Assembly: GCA_020055645.1 (NCBI GenBank) | Contig: CM034547.1 | Span: 10,379,513-10,443,512 of the forward strand | Direction: 5' to 3' | Origin: Tomocerus qinae | Taxonomy: Eukaryota; Arthropoda; Collembola; Entomobryomorpha; Tomoceridae | Length of the DNA stretch: 64,000 bases | Shown here: piece after piece, positions 1 to 15,200 of the stretch | How the letters are laid out: every line of letters starts with the position of its first letter | Position numbering within the stretch: the stretch's first letter is position 1 | Notes under the pieces: generated by a model | The model's database searches: none | What the model was told of the DNA's origin: nothing | Seen by the model: the letters and a program-made list of their open reading frames with translations, nothing else | Program-made: the position numbers and the translations under genes

Positions 1-3000
1 CTAGAAATGTAATTCTGCACCTTAAAGTTTTTATACTTTTCCGAATGTCAGCTCATAAATTACTCTCCCCTTCTTTCTTTATGCTTTTCTCTGCATTCCA
101 TAGACTATAAAATATGTAATGTTTACGTGTGTATGGATTGCTAACTCTACAATCTGCTAATAGTACCCACCTACCTACCATTATTACTATAAAAACTAGC
201 TTTATTTTACACCCTTTCTTACCCTTTACGTTTGCACGAAATAAAACCACACAAACTAAGTACCACTACTGAAGACGACTAAAAAGTCTTCTTGTACCGT
301 ATTTTCTTCCTTTGTTTCCTAAAAAGCATTCAATCGCGATGGCCTAGGATGACATTATCATTAAAAAAGCAAATATCTCTAAAATAAATTAAAAACAATT
401 AAAGTTTAAGGAAACGTTTGTTCAGCATTTTTATGCTGACAAAACCTATTTCATTTCCAGTATATGATAGATTATAGTGTACTAATTTATTATTCGTATT
501 GCAATTGTATGATGAAAAAAACGAAGGGTAAAAGATATTTTTATATATTATTACATCGTACGATGTAATTTGAATTATTTTCTTTGTCATAAGGGAAAAC
601 TTAGAAGAGTAACTACGAGTCTAAGAGTACAGCACAACAAAATATGTTATGCAGGGTAGAAATGCTTAATGCATGTGCGACAACGCATGGAAATGCTAAT
701 TCTTTACTCTAGAATGACGATGAATGTAGTAAAGTTGAGTTCCTAGCCCTCACGTAGCACTTACTGAGTAAAAATTAAAATAAAATCCGCGTGTTTGCAT
801 TAATTACATTTTTCCTATAAAACTTTTACAATCCCACATGTAATTTCAATTCGTAACTCTGTACATGTGGGAAATGGAGCGACGTTTTATGCCGCTTTTG
901 ATTTTGTGTGGTATGCTGAGTTGAGGCAATCCATAATTCTCATTTCTTGGTACAGTGTCGTGAATATTGCAAGTTTGTGGAGCATTTAATGTCAAAAGTC
1001 AAAGTAAAGTGCTTTGATTTCATTTTGGGACGAGTCCAACTTTGATTTTTTAAATTTCACTTGACATTTCACATTTTAGCAGGGTTGTATAACGATATTT
1101 ACTTCCATGTGGGTGGCTTCTACGGATGCCTTTATTTATATCAAGTTTTTCATTTTGTGCACCACAGCAAGACCTTTTATTTTGCATAATACATAAGGTA
1201 CGTGTAAGTAAAGCGTAACCTCCCCAAGTTTTAGTAGTAATTTATTATTATCCCGCCCCAGTGCAGAGTCTGCCTTGCTGTCGACATTTACTACTAAAAC
1301 TTTTTCCACCAAATATTTTCAATAATAAACTTTGCACATTAATTTTCCATTATTTAATCTCAGTGTATTGTTCCTAATACGGCCTACTTCTAAATAAAAT
1401 TGATTAAAAAGGCAGTCTTGGTAAAGATATACCTACTACAGCTTAAGAATTTTTTACTTAACTATGCTATATGATATTAGATTCTTGTATTCGCTATTAT
1501 TAATGCCGTTAGTGCATATAGGAAATAGAGATGTATGCTCCGCTCCTGTTATTAGTGCTTAAGAAGAGGGTCTTCCACTATATACATTTACTAATGAAGA
1601 TGTGATCGATTCGTGAGGCGAACACGATTAACTATGTAATATTGATTTTCAGGCAGTTGCCCATTTATTTCATATAATTTCTTGTAGCCCAAGATTTCTC
1701 TATATTATATGTAGGAATAGATAATCAATTTTTAGAATAACCTACTTGACTCCGTTAAAAACGATTGATTATGAAGATAGTAGTTTAAAAATGAATAAGA
1801 AAAAATGTAATGCGATAAATTTAGTTTATCACTAATGAATCAGATTCGGCTAGACTGGCGACGGTCGGATGGATAGGATGAGGCAGTCGAAAACACGAAA
1901 TAATTTAATTAGACCATTTTTCGCAAAAGAGTTAATCGCATTATATTCTTTCTGGGAAATAAATGTAATAATTCACGTTCTAATTTAATGTATATAGTCA
2001 GACAAGGCCAATATATACTCAAAATGCAAATATATGAATTATAAAGACCAAACACTGTATACTAAGATGTTGCGATGTAATGCCAGGTTTCTACATTTTA
2101 AATTAAAAGTTTTCTGCCGTATGCTTCAATTAATAAGTAATTTTAGCTTCCTAGCTAAACACATCACACGAATAGTTCATTACATTTTTGCTACGAATAA
2201 AGCCAACCAAGCTTAAATTGCCCATGCCAACTTCATTCAATAACAGCTCGTTTATTCATAAGAAATATTTATGTTACAAGGAGAGATATTGGTTTTATTT
2301 AGTAGAAATTGGCAAATAGACTCATACAGATTTTCTAAAGGTCCATTGAATATCCTAAGCCTTAGAACTGAATGACACAGCTTAGGAAATAAAAGCATAA
2401 CCATGTCTACCATTCCGGGAATGTGAGAAAGATGAAAATTCATTATGTACAATATTGACGATAAATCATAGGCACACCTACACAGGTTTTTAAGGGGAAA
2501 CATGTATATACTACATAGACATATATTAATCCCTGCCGAACAGATTAGAAAATCCGTAGAGCTACATTTTACTTTACCCGCAAGTCGCAGTACGAAACCT
2601 TTTAACTTATATGAGACATTATTTGATTCTCGGAAGAGATTTCAATCTAATGATTGATTGCTAGTACTTGAGTGAAGATATACCTTTGAAAAGAATCCTT
2701 CAGGATAATATTGAAGTAACATTGAAGTCACAACAACTTGCGTAATGCCATTTAATGTTCATGTATTATGGAACAAGACTCATGTAAGTTCTAATTTGAT
2801 TAAATAAGAAATTGATACAGGGAAACCCGTTCCGTTCATGAAAGCAAGTGCCTATAGCGAGATAGGGCAGAGGTAGGTACTTAAGTGGAATAACATGAAC
2901 ATGGCCGTTGAAAGGGTAAATCCTCCTGTCTGATGTGTCTACAATCTAACAGAGAAGAATGAGTGGGTTTCTTACAGGTTTCTATTTACCAACAATAAGA

Positions 3001-6000
3001 ATACACACAAACTCTTGAGAAAAGTATAGGTTATACGTACAAAGGCCCTCGGTTGATTCTCTCTCTCCCTTTCAGTGGCTACTATATACCTACATGAATT
3101 GAACTTGTACGACTTCCCTGGTTTTGATTCACGAGTTTTGATAAACCCGTTCCTAGTGTAATATTATTGAACATTCAGTTTCAAAAAACAGCAGCTGGAA
3201 CAAGACGTGAGATGTACTTTTTAAATTACCAGCATTTACACGGATGGTTTCTAGAGGGGACTGTTGGTATTAGGCACAGGTATGTTGTTGTATGTGGTAG
3301 GAATTCTTAATTCCCGACATGCGGTTCCTCTACTACAGTCTCGTAACCAATTTACCTTTAAACCATCTCTCAAGGTAAATCAAGGCCAACCTCATACCGT
3401 AGCTCTCACACTACCGCGTCTTCACCTGTAGCTCTGCATACGTATCTATATCCGGAACATCTTTCATAATTTAATGCTCTTTCTCCATCCCGCACAGACA
3501 ATAATGATTTACATTCATCATCCACAATTTGTATCTACTCTTGGGGAAACTCTCTTCAAAATTTACAATTTTAAAATATTTTCACTGCAGTATCAATTGA
3601 TGGATATCGGAGGAACAAGTGATTGACTCACTTCCCTACGTTTTGGGACACATTAATACCTGACGCACAACTTAAATACGGAAATACCAAAACACAAAGA
3701 ATTTGTTCTGTCCAAAAAATAATATTATTCTAGAGTTAAATGCCATCGAATCTAACTTCTCCAAACTGTATATATGTGAATATACCAATTTCTGCAGATA
3801 AGACATAATCAAAAGTTATAGAATTTTGATATTTTGTTACATGGAGAGTGACAAAATGGCATTTTCCTTCTCTTAAATGTATTGATGTATTTTCTGTCCT
3901 GTCCGGTGATTTTCTCTATAGTATGATTACATAATATTGTTGTAGGCCAGCGGGCAGGTCCTTAAACTTATATGTACGACTGCAAAGTTGTTTTTTCTTG
4001 CCTGGGATTTTTTGTTGTGGATTTTGTTGTGTTGCGTCTACAGAACTGGCTAGGAAGGTACACATGTTAGTAAAGAAAAGCTGGAATCTTTCGTTGCCTA
4101 AAAATTCCGAGTGCATGAGCAAGGGCTTATTGAAAACGAGGGTATTAGAACTATATAGACTACAATTGCATTTATGTATGATAGTCAGAAAGAGCCTTTA
4201 AGGCACAAAGGGTACCTTATACGCTTTGAGAATCTGATATTTCATATTAGTTTGAACAAAAGAAAGACTTCTATGCGTTTACTAATGTCGATGTAACGTG
4301 GCTATCTTATGGAGGCATTGCTACATTTCCCTTTGTATAAGTTCAAGTTCAAGAGTTGTTTCAAGTCTCCGTATTTTCTCCGTAATGTACTACTTTGAAC
4401 GATGGAAGTGCATTTCCCTTTCCAGTATATGTGATTAAGCCAAACTAGATAAATAAATCCACATTTATCTAACACAAACAAAAACAAGGACAATTTGCAT
4501 AGTGCAGCATATATTATGCTAGGAGCTCCTGACTAACATTTAATTTTAAGAAACACTACGAGTTTTAAATTAGGTTACATGTACAAACTGTTTATCATTG
4601 GTTTCTGCATACTAAGTACATTTCTATATTTGTAACAAAAAATATACATAACATTAATTTAGTAGTACTAAGTCAATGTTGGTATCTTGAATATAAAAGT
4701 GTTATGCATAAAAGTCGAACATTTGCTGACACTTAAGCATATTGTGCAAGAGAGATGTCTGTAATTTCATTTGACTAGTTTTTATTCGTTAAGAAGCTGG
4801 TTACTACCATAGAATCGAGTCCATTCTTAAGTTTGGGTCTCGGTAGGCTTGTCTCTTTGGTTCAGACGAAAATAGTTAGAGATATGAAATAAAAACTGTT
4901 GTGGACTGACTTAGGTAACACAGTCATCGTATGCGAGATAAAGTAACATTCTGAGGAAGGAATGGCTATAGCCCTATGTAATGTGAGTCTGGTGAACTTA
5001 AGATAAAGATAAGTTGTTGTGTGCCCTACTATAATCTCCACCGTACTTAATACATGTGTTTCATACATCGGAGTTCTTGAGCCGACAGCGAGGCCAGGGT
5101 CCATTCTATTCCACAGACAGTATAAGGAGATGCATTGTAAAATATTCTAACTGTTGACTAAAGATAGAGAAGAAGAGGGTTATGTATCTGAAGTGAGTGT
5201 TGTATAATGTTATGTATATGAGGGTCCAGTTGGAGTCAACGTCAACTACCCTCTTGTTCATTCTTCCTCATCTCAAATTCTCACTAGCCTCGTCTCACTC
5301 TCATTTTACTTCTTACTTTCTTTCCACTTAACTGAGCCATGGACTTTTATACTTATGTAATATAAGTTAAAATGAAGAAGCTCACTCAGCTCAAAATCCC
5401 AAAATCCGAGCCCATTGAGTCTTCACTCAGTCCTTTCCTCCTCTTCCTTCTGATAACAACATTAGCTTAATGTTCCTCTTCTAATCTTTCTTTACTCTAG
5501 ATACTCATAATACAAAGCTAACGAACAGTAACTAAACTAACTACATAACACTACATACATAACTCAATACTAAAACATCATTCAACATTCCAAACTCTTC
5601 AGACGCACAAACAAACCAAATAATAAGATTCTGAACAAAGAGTAAAAGTTAAACATGTACTAGCATGCAAAACGACATAGTTACAACTCAACACGCTAGA
5701 CATTAATACTGCCACAAATAGTAATGCAATTCAGTTTCACAAATTACTTATTTTATGCTCCAGTTTATCTTGCATTTCATCAGTGATAGTGACCATTCAG
5801 TGTTAATAGTTACTGTGCTCTTCTTTCATACACTTGCATAATGATTCCCATAGAATTACATTGTGCAGATTAACACTATATGTAATTCTAGTAGGATGAG
5901 ATCTTATATTTATTGTTGATCCTCTAATTAAACAGATGGATGAATACAGATAACCATTTATGAAGGAATAAAAAGTTCTCCAACCTCTGTAAATAGTGTA

Positions 6001-6269
6001 GAAACATAGAGCAACTCAATACTCTGGAATAAGGGTTGAAAAGAGTCAAAATGATCTCACGGTGACGGCAGTGAAAAGCCTGGATTGTTCCTTTCGGTTG
6101 AATAAGCACCTAATAAATATTTTGCTTAGAATTACATAGCCTAGGATAATATGCAGCACTACATTAACAATGATAAAATAGTGAATACACCCTAAACAAG
6201 TTGCCCTCGACAGTACTTTAGTGTTACTAACGATATTAAATAGACAGTAACAAAGCCCGGTAATAAAAG
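1..6269. other. Gene-free upstream region
   Basis: AT-rich sequence with only short open frames, none with recognisable domains or convincing splice structure. I see two small perfect inverted repeats (arms 832-842/862-872 and 1226-1240/1288-1302) and no TIR-bounded element. The laminin promoter and any 5' non-coding exons presumably lie at the right end of this stretch, but no TATA box or initiator decides a start. Confidence 0.5.
1226..1302. repeat. 15-bp perfect inverted repeat
   Basis: AAGTTTTAGTAGTAA at 1226-1240 is exactly complementary to 1288-1302, with a 47-nt loop that is more GC-rich than its surroundings. This is a small foldback of unknown origin. No target-site duplication could be assigned. 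Confidence 0.6.
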
Positions 6270-9200
6270 ATGGGTATCCGGAAGAGAGAGCTAGGGATAG
6301 GAAGAACCTTTTGTAATTCTAGTTCCGTGTGTCTTGTTCTTGTGTTTGTGTTCCTAGTGTCGATATCAATTAAGGATGTGAGAGCGGAGGTGTTGACGCC
6401 TCCGTATTTTAACTTAGCGGAAGGTCGGAGAATCACTGCCACTTCCACATGTGGCGAAGATATATATGGACCCGAGTTGTACTGTAAGCTTGTTGGAGCC
6501 AATGCGGATACGGATATTAATATTAACCTCATCCAGGGACAGGTGCGTTCATACTTCACCATTTACATCATCATTTTCATCATCCATACTAATCTTACCA
6601 ATTTTCATAGAATTTTCTAAACCAAATGCAATCAAAAATTGTGCAAAATATTAGCTACTGCTGCTGGTTCTAATTTTATTAGTTCTTCGCCGATTCCATT
6701 AGTTATCCATAAAGGTTTTCAAACTCACTCTCCTATAAAATCAGATTGCTCCGCACAGTAGTGAAATGAATTAAACACTAGCATGGGTTTTACAAAGTAA
6801 ATACTAAGTAATCCTTGTAGTATGGAGTACGGATCTAGTAATATCTAAAATTCTAAAATACATTCCTATCCTTATTATATTTTCAGAGGTATTCCATTTT
6901 GTTTGTGCTATATAGCACTAAATAGTAAGTAGTAATTACGTTCATGGAAATGAAATTAAAAGCAAGAAAATAAATTGATTTCGTCTACCAAAAGATGAGG
7001 GGGACGCGGACGCAAAGACAGTTCATTTTACACGATGATACAAGAATATTCACATTTATATACAGAACTAGATTTGTCATGTCAATTTGTTAATGAATAT
7101 TGATTTAGCTTTAGATTTTCCGTCCCCAGACAAGTTGAAACTCAATTAAAATCTCATCCAAAGACCAGAAGAGCAGAATTAGGGTATGCTCACAGTATTT
7201 TTCTGTACATTCATCAATGGATGCATATGAACAATGTACAATATAAATAAGTTAAAAATGAATGGCTAAAGTTTCTTTACAATTCTGCCTGCCCAGTTTA
7301 TATTTTTCACTCATCTACACTTTCATGTTGAGTTTCATGGACTGAACAATAGCTGCAAAGCCAAGTTTTCTATTTGATTTAATTTTGCAAAGGGAATAAC
7401 AGTTGGTTCATGTGAATTGAGAGATGGGTTCAGCCTTAAAAAAGTCAAGTGGCCAAAACGAATCCAAGTGGCCTGACCGGTGCATTCTATATTGTAAATG
7501 ATTATAAACTCATTAGGAAAAGTTTAAAATGAAATAAAAAGGGGAGCAGGCGGAGTAGTTTAAATTAGATTCAGTCACTCAATGGTTACCAACTATTCAT
7601 AAGGTAGAATCAGACAGAAGAATGTTCTATTTGATATAGTAAAGTGAGAGAGAGAGTTTAATATTTATTGACACAATATGTAGTCTGGTCTTTATGATTG
7701 AATTAGTAGTTGAAATGGAATAATGATGTGAATGGAGTGTTTGAATTGATCCTCGGCAGGTGTGCGACTACTGTGACAAAGATCAGGACGGGAGAGCTCA
7801 CCCGGCACAGTATGCAATTGATGGGAGTGAACGGTGGTGGCAAAGCCCGCCTCTCTCCAGAGGAATGAAGTACAATGAAGTCAACCTCACCATTGACTTG
7901 GGCCAAGTAAGTCCGCATTTTTATATCCGTCCGCACATCTTTTTGTTGTCATACACTTAAAAATTCTACCTCTCCATTAAAGTGTCATTTTTGCACATTT
8001 AAACCATGGTCATAGTTATAATTACTATCAATCCATTTCGCATGAAAACTTACGTATCTAATACGACGCATGAAACGAAATGTAGGTGTTACCTTAACAT
8101 TATTCTTCGGAAACACGACATTTTAGCTATTTTTGTTCCTGTTGTGTCTGAATATTGTGAACGGATGACCTATGCCATTGAAAATCGACTTAAGCCTCAT
8201 TCATCATTGACCTAAAAGTTTCATAGTTAGATTGACATTAACTTACAAGTATTCTGGATTCAACTGGAATGGAATTCATTCTCTATCATTTCCATGCAAA
8301 GGATATTATTTAAGCACTTAATTATTTTGGCAGCCATGCATATGTCGGATATGGATATATATGAATATATGTCGGAGCTTTTTTCAGAACTAACTATGGG
8401 CTACAACTACAATTTGTTCGCTGATACTGATGTTTGACATTGATCTAATAGAAAGTAGGGTACAGCGTTTGAAAGTCTACTTATCCTCTGCTTTTACGTT
8501 TAATTTATACCTTACTTTACATAATATTCAATTAACACATTTACGATATTTTGGACACTTCCTCCGTCCACACATACCAGTACTTATTAAGTTATTAGTA
8601 CCAAAATCAGGCACATAAAGCTCGAAAGATATTTCTACCACATAAAATCCATGCTAGTACAGTATACTAAAATGATGCTCTTTGTAACTTAGTACTCTTT
8701 CAACGGCAATTATTAAACTGCTGTACCATGAATTCAATTAGGATTTTGATAATTGATAATATTCCAGTTCTATAACGTAATGGTAAGATATTAATTAATC
8801 ACACTAATTAATGATCAGTAGCGACAGTAATGTGTTTACTTTCAAGAATCGATAGCGAATATTCATACGCAGTTCAATTTAGAAATCTCGAAGTGTGCAT
8901 TGTGTGACCAGAAGCACTAGCAAGTACACCACTACGTGAAAGTGCAAGAAATATAACAGCATAATAGCTGAAGCTGAGTACTAACTGAAAGTGTAGGTAG
9001 TGTAATATCAATATGGTTAAATCTAATCCTTCATGCAATATGGTGTCGGTATATTCTCGGTATAACTGATGAGAATACACCATTCAAAGTCGTCTCTCCT
9101 TTTTAATTCTACAGCGGATTTACAGGAACGTGGAAAGAAAACTGAAAAAACCGTTACAATTTCTAAATTGTTTTATCTATAGACAGAATCGTAACGCTTT

Positions 9201-12200
9201 TCACGAATGACGAATAACATTCTGTACAAGGAAGATCGTTATTAATAGTTTGCGTCTGCATTTAGGATTGAAAAGATTGAAAATATACTTACACTGATAA
9301 TAAATTCTTAGGAGTTCCATGTGGCTTACGTATTCATTACGATGGCAAATTCACCTCGTCCTGGAGTTTGGGTATTGGAGAGATCCAGTGATAACGGTTT
9401 GACATATAAGCCGTGGCAATATTTCGCAGACACCCCAGGGTAAGTCACGCTTTCTGACTTCCAAATTTTAATCCTTGTTTTAGAATGTTCTTAAAGAAGT
9501 TGGAAAGACGCAATTTGGGAAGATCAGAAATGAAATAAATATAGGAAGAACTAAAGGTACTCCAGTTTTCAGTTGGTAATAAATACTTTCATTTCTATGC
9601 TATTCTAGAGATTGTGAGAAGTTCTTTGGATCTAATGCTCTGATGCCAATTACAACCGATGACTCAGTGACTTGTGAAACGACCTACTCGAAAGTTGTTC
9701 CTTTAGAAGGTGGCGAGGTAGAATAACATCCCATTTTAATTATGTTTACTTTACAGCTCATCTAAAACCTTTAAGCAAGCAGATTTCACTGATATTGGTC
9801 ACTTTTAGATTGTAGTCTCTTTGTTGAACCAACGACCCTCAGCAAGTGATTTCTTCAGCTCAGATCTTCTTCAAGAATGGACAAGAGCTACAAATATTAG
9901 ACTAAGATTTTTGAGAGCAAAGACACTATTAGGTCATCTTATGTCTGTCGCCAGACAGGATCCTACTGTTACAAGAAGAGTAATCAATATAGCCTTTATG
10001 AACAATATCATTGAATATTTTGTGATCATTAGATAGTTGTTTAATGTTTTGCAATTATGACTTGTTCCTAGTACTTTTACTCCATCAAAGATATCAGTAT
10101 TGGTGGACGTTGTCGATGCAATGGCCATGCTGACCTTTGTGATATCACTGATCCAGATGATGCCTATAAATTGCTCTGTAGATGTCAACACAATACTTGT
10201 GGTTCCCAATGTGAACGATGCTGTCCTGGTTTTGTCCAGAAAGCTTGGCGGCCCGCTACTTATGGACAACCTTTTGTTTGTGAACGTAAAACTTGCAAAT
10301 AAACATTTCAAATATATATGTTCCCTACTTTGCATATATTTTGAGTAGAATGGGTAATATTAAATATCTGTTTTGATTTGATCAGGATGTAACTGTTATG
10401 GACACAGCATAGAGTGTTACTACGATGAAGAGGTTGATCGTAATCATACATCCATAGACGCTTTGGGGGAATACGAAGGAGGAGGAGTTTGTACAAATTG
10501 TCGTGATAATACAGAAGGTATAAATTGTGACAAGTGCAAATCAGGATATTATCGACCTGACGGAAGATCATTGGATGCAGTTGATGTTTGTGAACGTAAG
10601 ATTTAGTAATTACTGAATGCTTCTTTTTGATAAAAATAAGGAACCAGTCCTTCACCTTCCTAGTCATTATAACAATTTTCATTTAACAAACAGCTTGCCG
10701 CTGCGATTCCTTTTACTCGACTGGAAACTGCGAAGAAGGTACTGGTCGATGCGAATGTCGCAAAGAATTTTTGGAACCTAATTGTGATGCATGTAGCACC
10801 GGCTATTATGACTATCCCAATTGCAAACCTTGTGACTGTCATTTCAACGGAACTCGCGACGCTCTTTGTGAAGTAGGGGGAGGGCAATGTCCTTGCAAAC
10901 ATAATTATGCTGGAAAAAACTGCAACAGATGTGCGGAGGGGTATTACAACTTTCCGGATTGCTTATGTAAGTTTTAAAAAGAAAATTCTCTGGTAGTGAT
11001 AATTTAGTTCTTATGTGTTATCTATTTATATAGAATTGTGTTTAAAATATTTTAAAAATGTCAATTTTTTCCTACATTTTTGATTTTTTATCCGTAGCTT
11101 GTGAATGTGAAGACTTGGGTTCTGTTTCCCCCGTATGTGACCCTGACGGAGGCCAGTGTGAATGCGAAAACAATTACGGAAGTCGACGTTGTGACCAGTG
11201 TGAAAACGGCTACTATAATTTTCCTACTTGCACATGTAAATGCAACAAAGTGCATTTTTTCAACAAATTGTCTTCTTGGACGGTCATATTCGTCATAAAT
11301 GGATTTTTAAATGAATTGAGCATGAATATATTTCAGATTGCAGTTGTGATGTTCGTGGTACAAGGGAAGGTGTTTGTGACAAAGATAGCGGAGCCTGTCT
11401 GTGCAGAGAAGGTTATGGTGGGAGTCGATGTGACCAATGTCTTCCTAGTTACTACGGCTATCCAGATTGTCGTCCGTGTAACTGCAGCTCTGTAGGAAGT
11501 GCGATGACTGTTTGCGACGCCACGGGAAAATGTCCATGTCTGCCAAACTTCTCAGGAAGAGCTTGTGACCAGTGTACTCCAGGCTACTACCAGTATCCAG
11601 AATGTCTTCGTAAGTTACTAAAATCACTCACAAAATATAATTTTATTAAATATGGAACATGCATCTGCTCTGCCAAATGTAAATGTAATGAAATATTAAT
11701 GTCAATTTACGTTGAAGCTATAAATGCCCTTAGTATATGAAAAGCCTATGTACACATTACCAAATAGTAGATAGAATATGGTATAGAAGTCAAGAGAGTG
11801 AGACAAAAGCTTCATGCAAGTCAACGAAAAGTCAAAGCCACATCCACGCGTATGTTGAATATCTGACTAGGAAATCTGTATTTGTGAATTCATTCCCGAT
11901 TCGGAGTTTCCTGTTCTCTTTCCTCCCAGTACCAACTTTCCAGCAATAGAGATTCACGTAAACACACGTCTGTCTTCACTAGTGTCTCTCGCCAACTCTT
12001 TGCACATACTATTTCATCGTACATTTTGCTGTGCGTGCTGATATTTCAATTGACATTGAGTTTCCAGTCTAGCGGCTACGTACATACACGTTACATCTAT
12101 ATTCAGTGTATTGTGTACGTAAAGTGTTCTGGTTCACTTTGCTGTAACTGAGAAAAGATGAAACGGTCGCATGTGAACAGTAGAGAGAGAAAGTAGAAGG

Positions 12201-15200
12201 ATGTGTGTTGTGTTTGCTTGCGTATGCATGTAGTAACGTAAGGGTGGATCAATCAATGATTAATTAGAATAAATGGACTGCTAAATAATCCATTAGCCCT
12301 GACTCCATTAAGACTAAATGAGTGTAATTTAATGTAATGTAATGCATTTGAAACTCTTGTCCAGAGTACATTTACTTAGCTACTGCTACTACGTCGAATT
12401 TGTATATGTAGGCAAAATTCGTTTCTATTTAGTACTTGCTACTTACTGGCAAACCCGACAGAAACTGTATAATAAATTATTTCATAGGAAGGTAAATGGA
12501 ATGTACATAGTGACAGTGAGGAAATTAAAGTACCTAGTGAAAGTTGTAGTGAAAACCGATGCTAAGTACATGTGCTACATAAAATATAAAGTACCTACCC
12601 ATAATATTATACAGTATGTGTACTTATTGTTAGCTATTCTATATAACGTACTTATATAGTGTTACTCCTCTACTTCTAATTTTTACACTTAGCCTTTGCG
12701 TGCGTCTGCAAAACTGATTTCATTTGATTAGACTTCATACAAACCTACATTTCATTTGTCTATCAATTCACTGTCAAATGTAAAAATGACCAATCTTATA
12801 TGATATATCACTCTAGTTAATAATGAGCTAGTAATAATTGCTAGTTTATGAGTAACCAATTATTATTGCTATACAACAGAGGGTAAGATGTGTTTGTCTC
12901 GAGAATAGTAAAATTACTTTTGGCGAAATTGTTTTAATACCATATAGTGTATCTACTAGCTATTGACAAGTTGTTCTTAACTAAAACTGGTCATTAACAT
13001 ATGCCAAAATTTATAAAACATTTGCAAAAACCAAAAGCATTTTTACGTGTTTCCTGCAGGTATAATATGCATGATATGTATATGTAAAGTTGATGTGAAG
13101 TTGGAATATGATATGAGATAAAATGAATTTATAATGTTATTTACGTTATTATGTAGCATGTAATTGCAACGGAGACGGTTCCATGGGTGTCTCTTGCGAT
13201 GATGAAGGGAAATGTCAGTGCAAATTGAGCTTTGATGGACTTCGCTGTGAAGATTGTAAAGAGGGATTCTACAATTTTCCTCTTTGCGAAGGTTTGAATT
13301 TCCCATATTTGTTATAAAACACTTAGAATTTGAATTAATAATTGCGCATAAGTGGACTCTTCCACAAATGCAGATTTTCACTTCCTCTTTTGTTATGCTT
13401 GTAAAAAATTATGATGGAAATTATTATGATGACGAACATTAATGTAAAATACATTGTACAAGTTATAATAGCTACTTTAAAATAACCTAATTAATTGGTG
13501 TATAATGTATATATGGTATTATTGCTATTAATTCTTAATTACAATATCCATTATTCTGTAAATTAGAGTGCAATTGTGACCCGGCGGGTGTTATTGAATC
13601 ATTCAGCGGCTGTGGAGACTCCCCACCAGGGGAACTTTGCCAATGCAAGCCAAGGGCTACAGGAAGGATTTGTAATGAATGTAAACCTTTGTATTGGAAT
13701 TTGCAACAATATAATCCTCTAGGCTGTCAAGGTACGTATCCAACATACTTCATATTTATCTGCTATCAAATATTGAGTATTATAAATCACTGATTGTTTC
13801 GTGGAATTAACTGTCTTATAACAGTAAAGTTTATGTCAAAATTGCAAAAGAACATTTTATTTAAAGCCATGTTCACATGCCTATAAGGAATTAACCAAAT
13901 GATTGTCCTATACTATTCAGATTGTGAATGTCACGTTCCGGGTATTTTGGGAGGAGTGCAAGTTTGCGAAGGAAAATCTGGACAATGTCCATGCAAGCCA
14001 CATGTGGTGAGCAGACAATGTGAACAGTGTAAAGATGGCTACTACAATCTGACGGCAGAAAATATTCTCGGATGCACGGGTATGAAACATAAGTTCTTTT
14101 CCCCGTACTTGCATAATAATGCTACAGTAAGAAGTGAAACAAAGGACTCAGACTTAAATCCAGAGTCAGTTCAGTCAAATAGAATTCATAGGAAGCAGGA
14201 GCAGATGAGATTAGATCTCACAGTTGAAAGTTGAAGTTAACAAGAAGCATTTGTGTGGCTGTACTTAATATGTTATAATATGGTTAACATACATGGCTAC
14301 GTTAGTTGGTTCCTAATTACATTACGTAGGAAAACATAATAAAACAAGACGCATGGAGTAATATTGCCGTGTTTCATTAATGTAGCTTATTTAGTTTTGT
14401 TGCAATGTGCTGTTATTCTTACATTGGTATACCGAGTCTAAAAGTATTACTATTTGTAAGGAGTATAGTCTGGGTTGGACTTAATTAATTAATTTAATTA
14501 ACGAGTTAATTCAGCACGTAATTAATATTTATCTTATCGATCTGTTCTTTGGCTGGGTTTAGACTGTGGATGTAATGTCGGAGGAGCAGGGAACAACATT
14601 TGTGACAAGACTACAGGCCAATGTCCTTGCCGACCAAGAATCACTGGGCTGACTTGCACAAGACCTCTGCAAACTCATTACTTCCCCACTTTGTACCAAT
14701 TCCAGTATGAGGCTGAAGATGGGACAACTCCTGCGGGTGGTCCCGTTCGCTTTGGCTACGACGAGAACATCTTTCCTGATTACTCTTGGAGAGGCTATGC
14801 CGTCTATTCACAGTTACAGGTACAGCAGACGAAACCCATTTGACTGGCATTATTATTGTCTCACTGTGCTGCGTTAAATACATTCGTCTTCATCCATGTT
14901 CTATAGAAGAAACTATATACCTACTCTTTATTAGATTGATGTACTGGCACTCCTAAGCTAAGAGTAATAACGACAAGTAAATTCCCTAATACAGAAAATG
15001 AAACTAATTTGCTCAGCAATTATTGGCGTTACCTACTTCAACTAACAATTTGGGCTATGTGTGAAGGAATATAATTATAATTTGAACTCATTATGAGTTT
15101 CACTATTCCTATACTGTAAAGGAAACAAGTATACAAGCCCTGCTTATGTAGTTGCAAGAATTATTCACTTATCTAGATATATCTCTATGGATGTTTCAAT

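Noticed and set aside
12342-12659. 105-codon open frame inside laminin intron 10
   Set aside because: Composition is that of translated AT-rich DNA (Tyr/Leu/Val/Lys), with no domain and no splice or promoter context.
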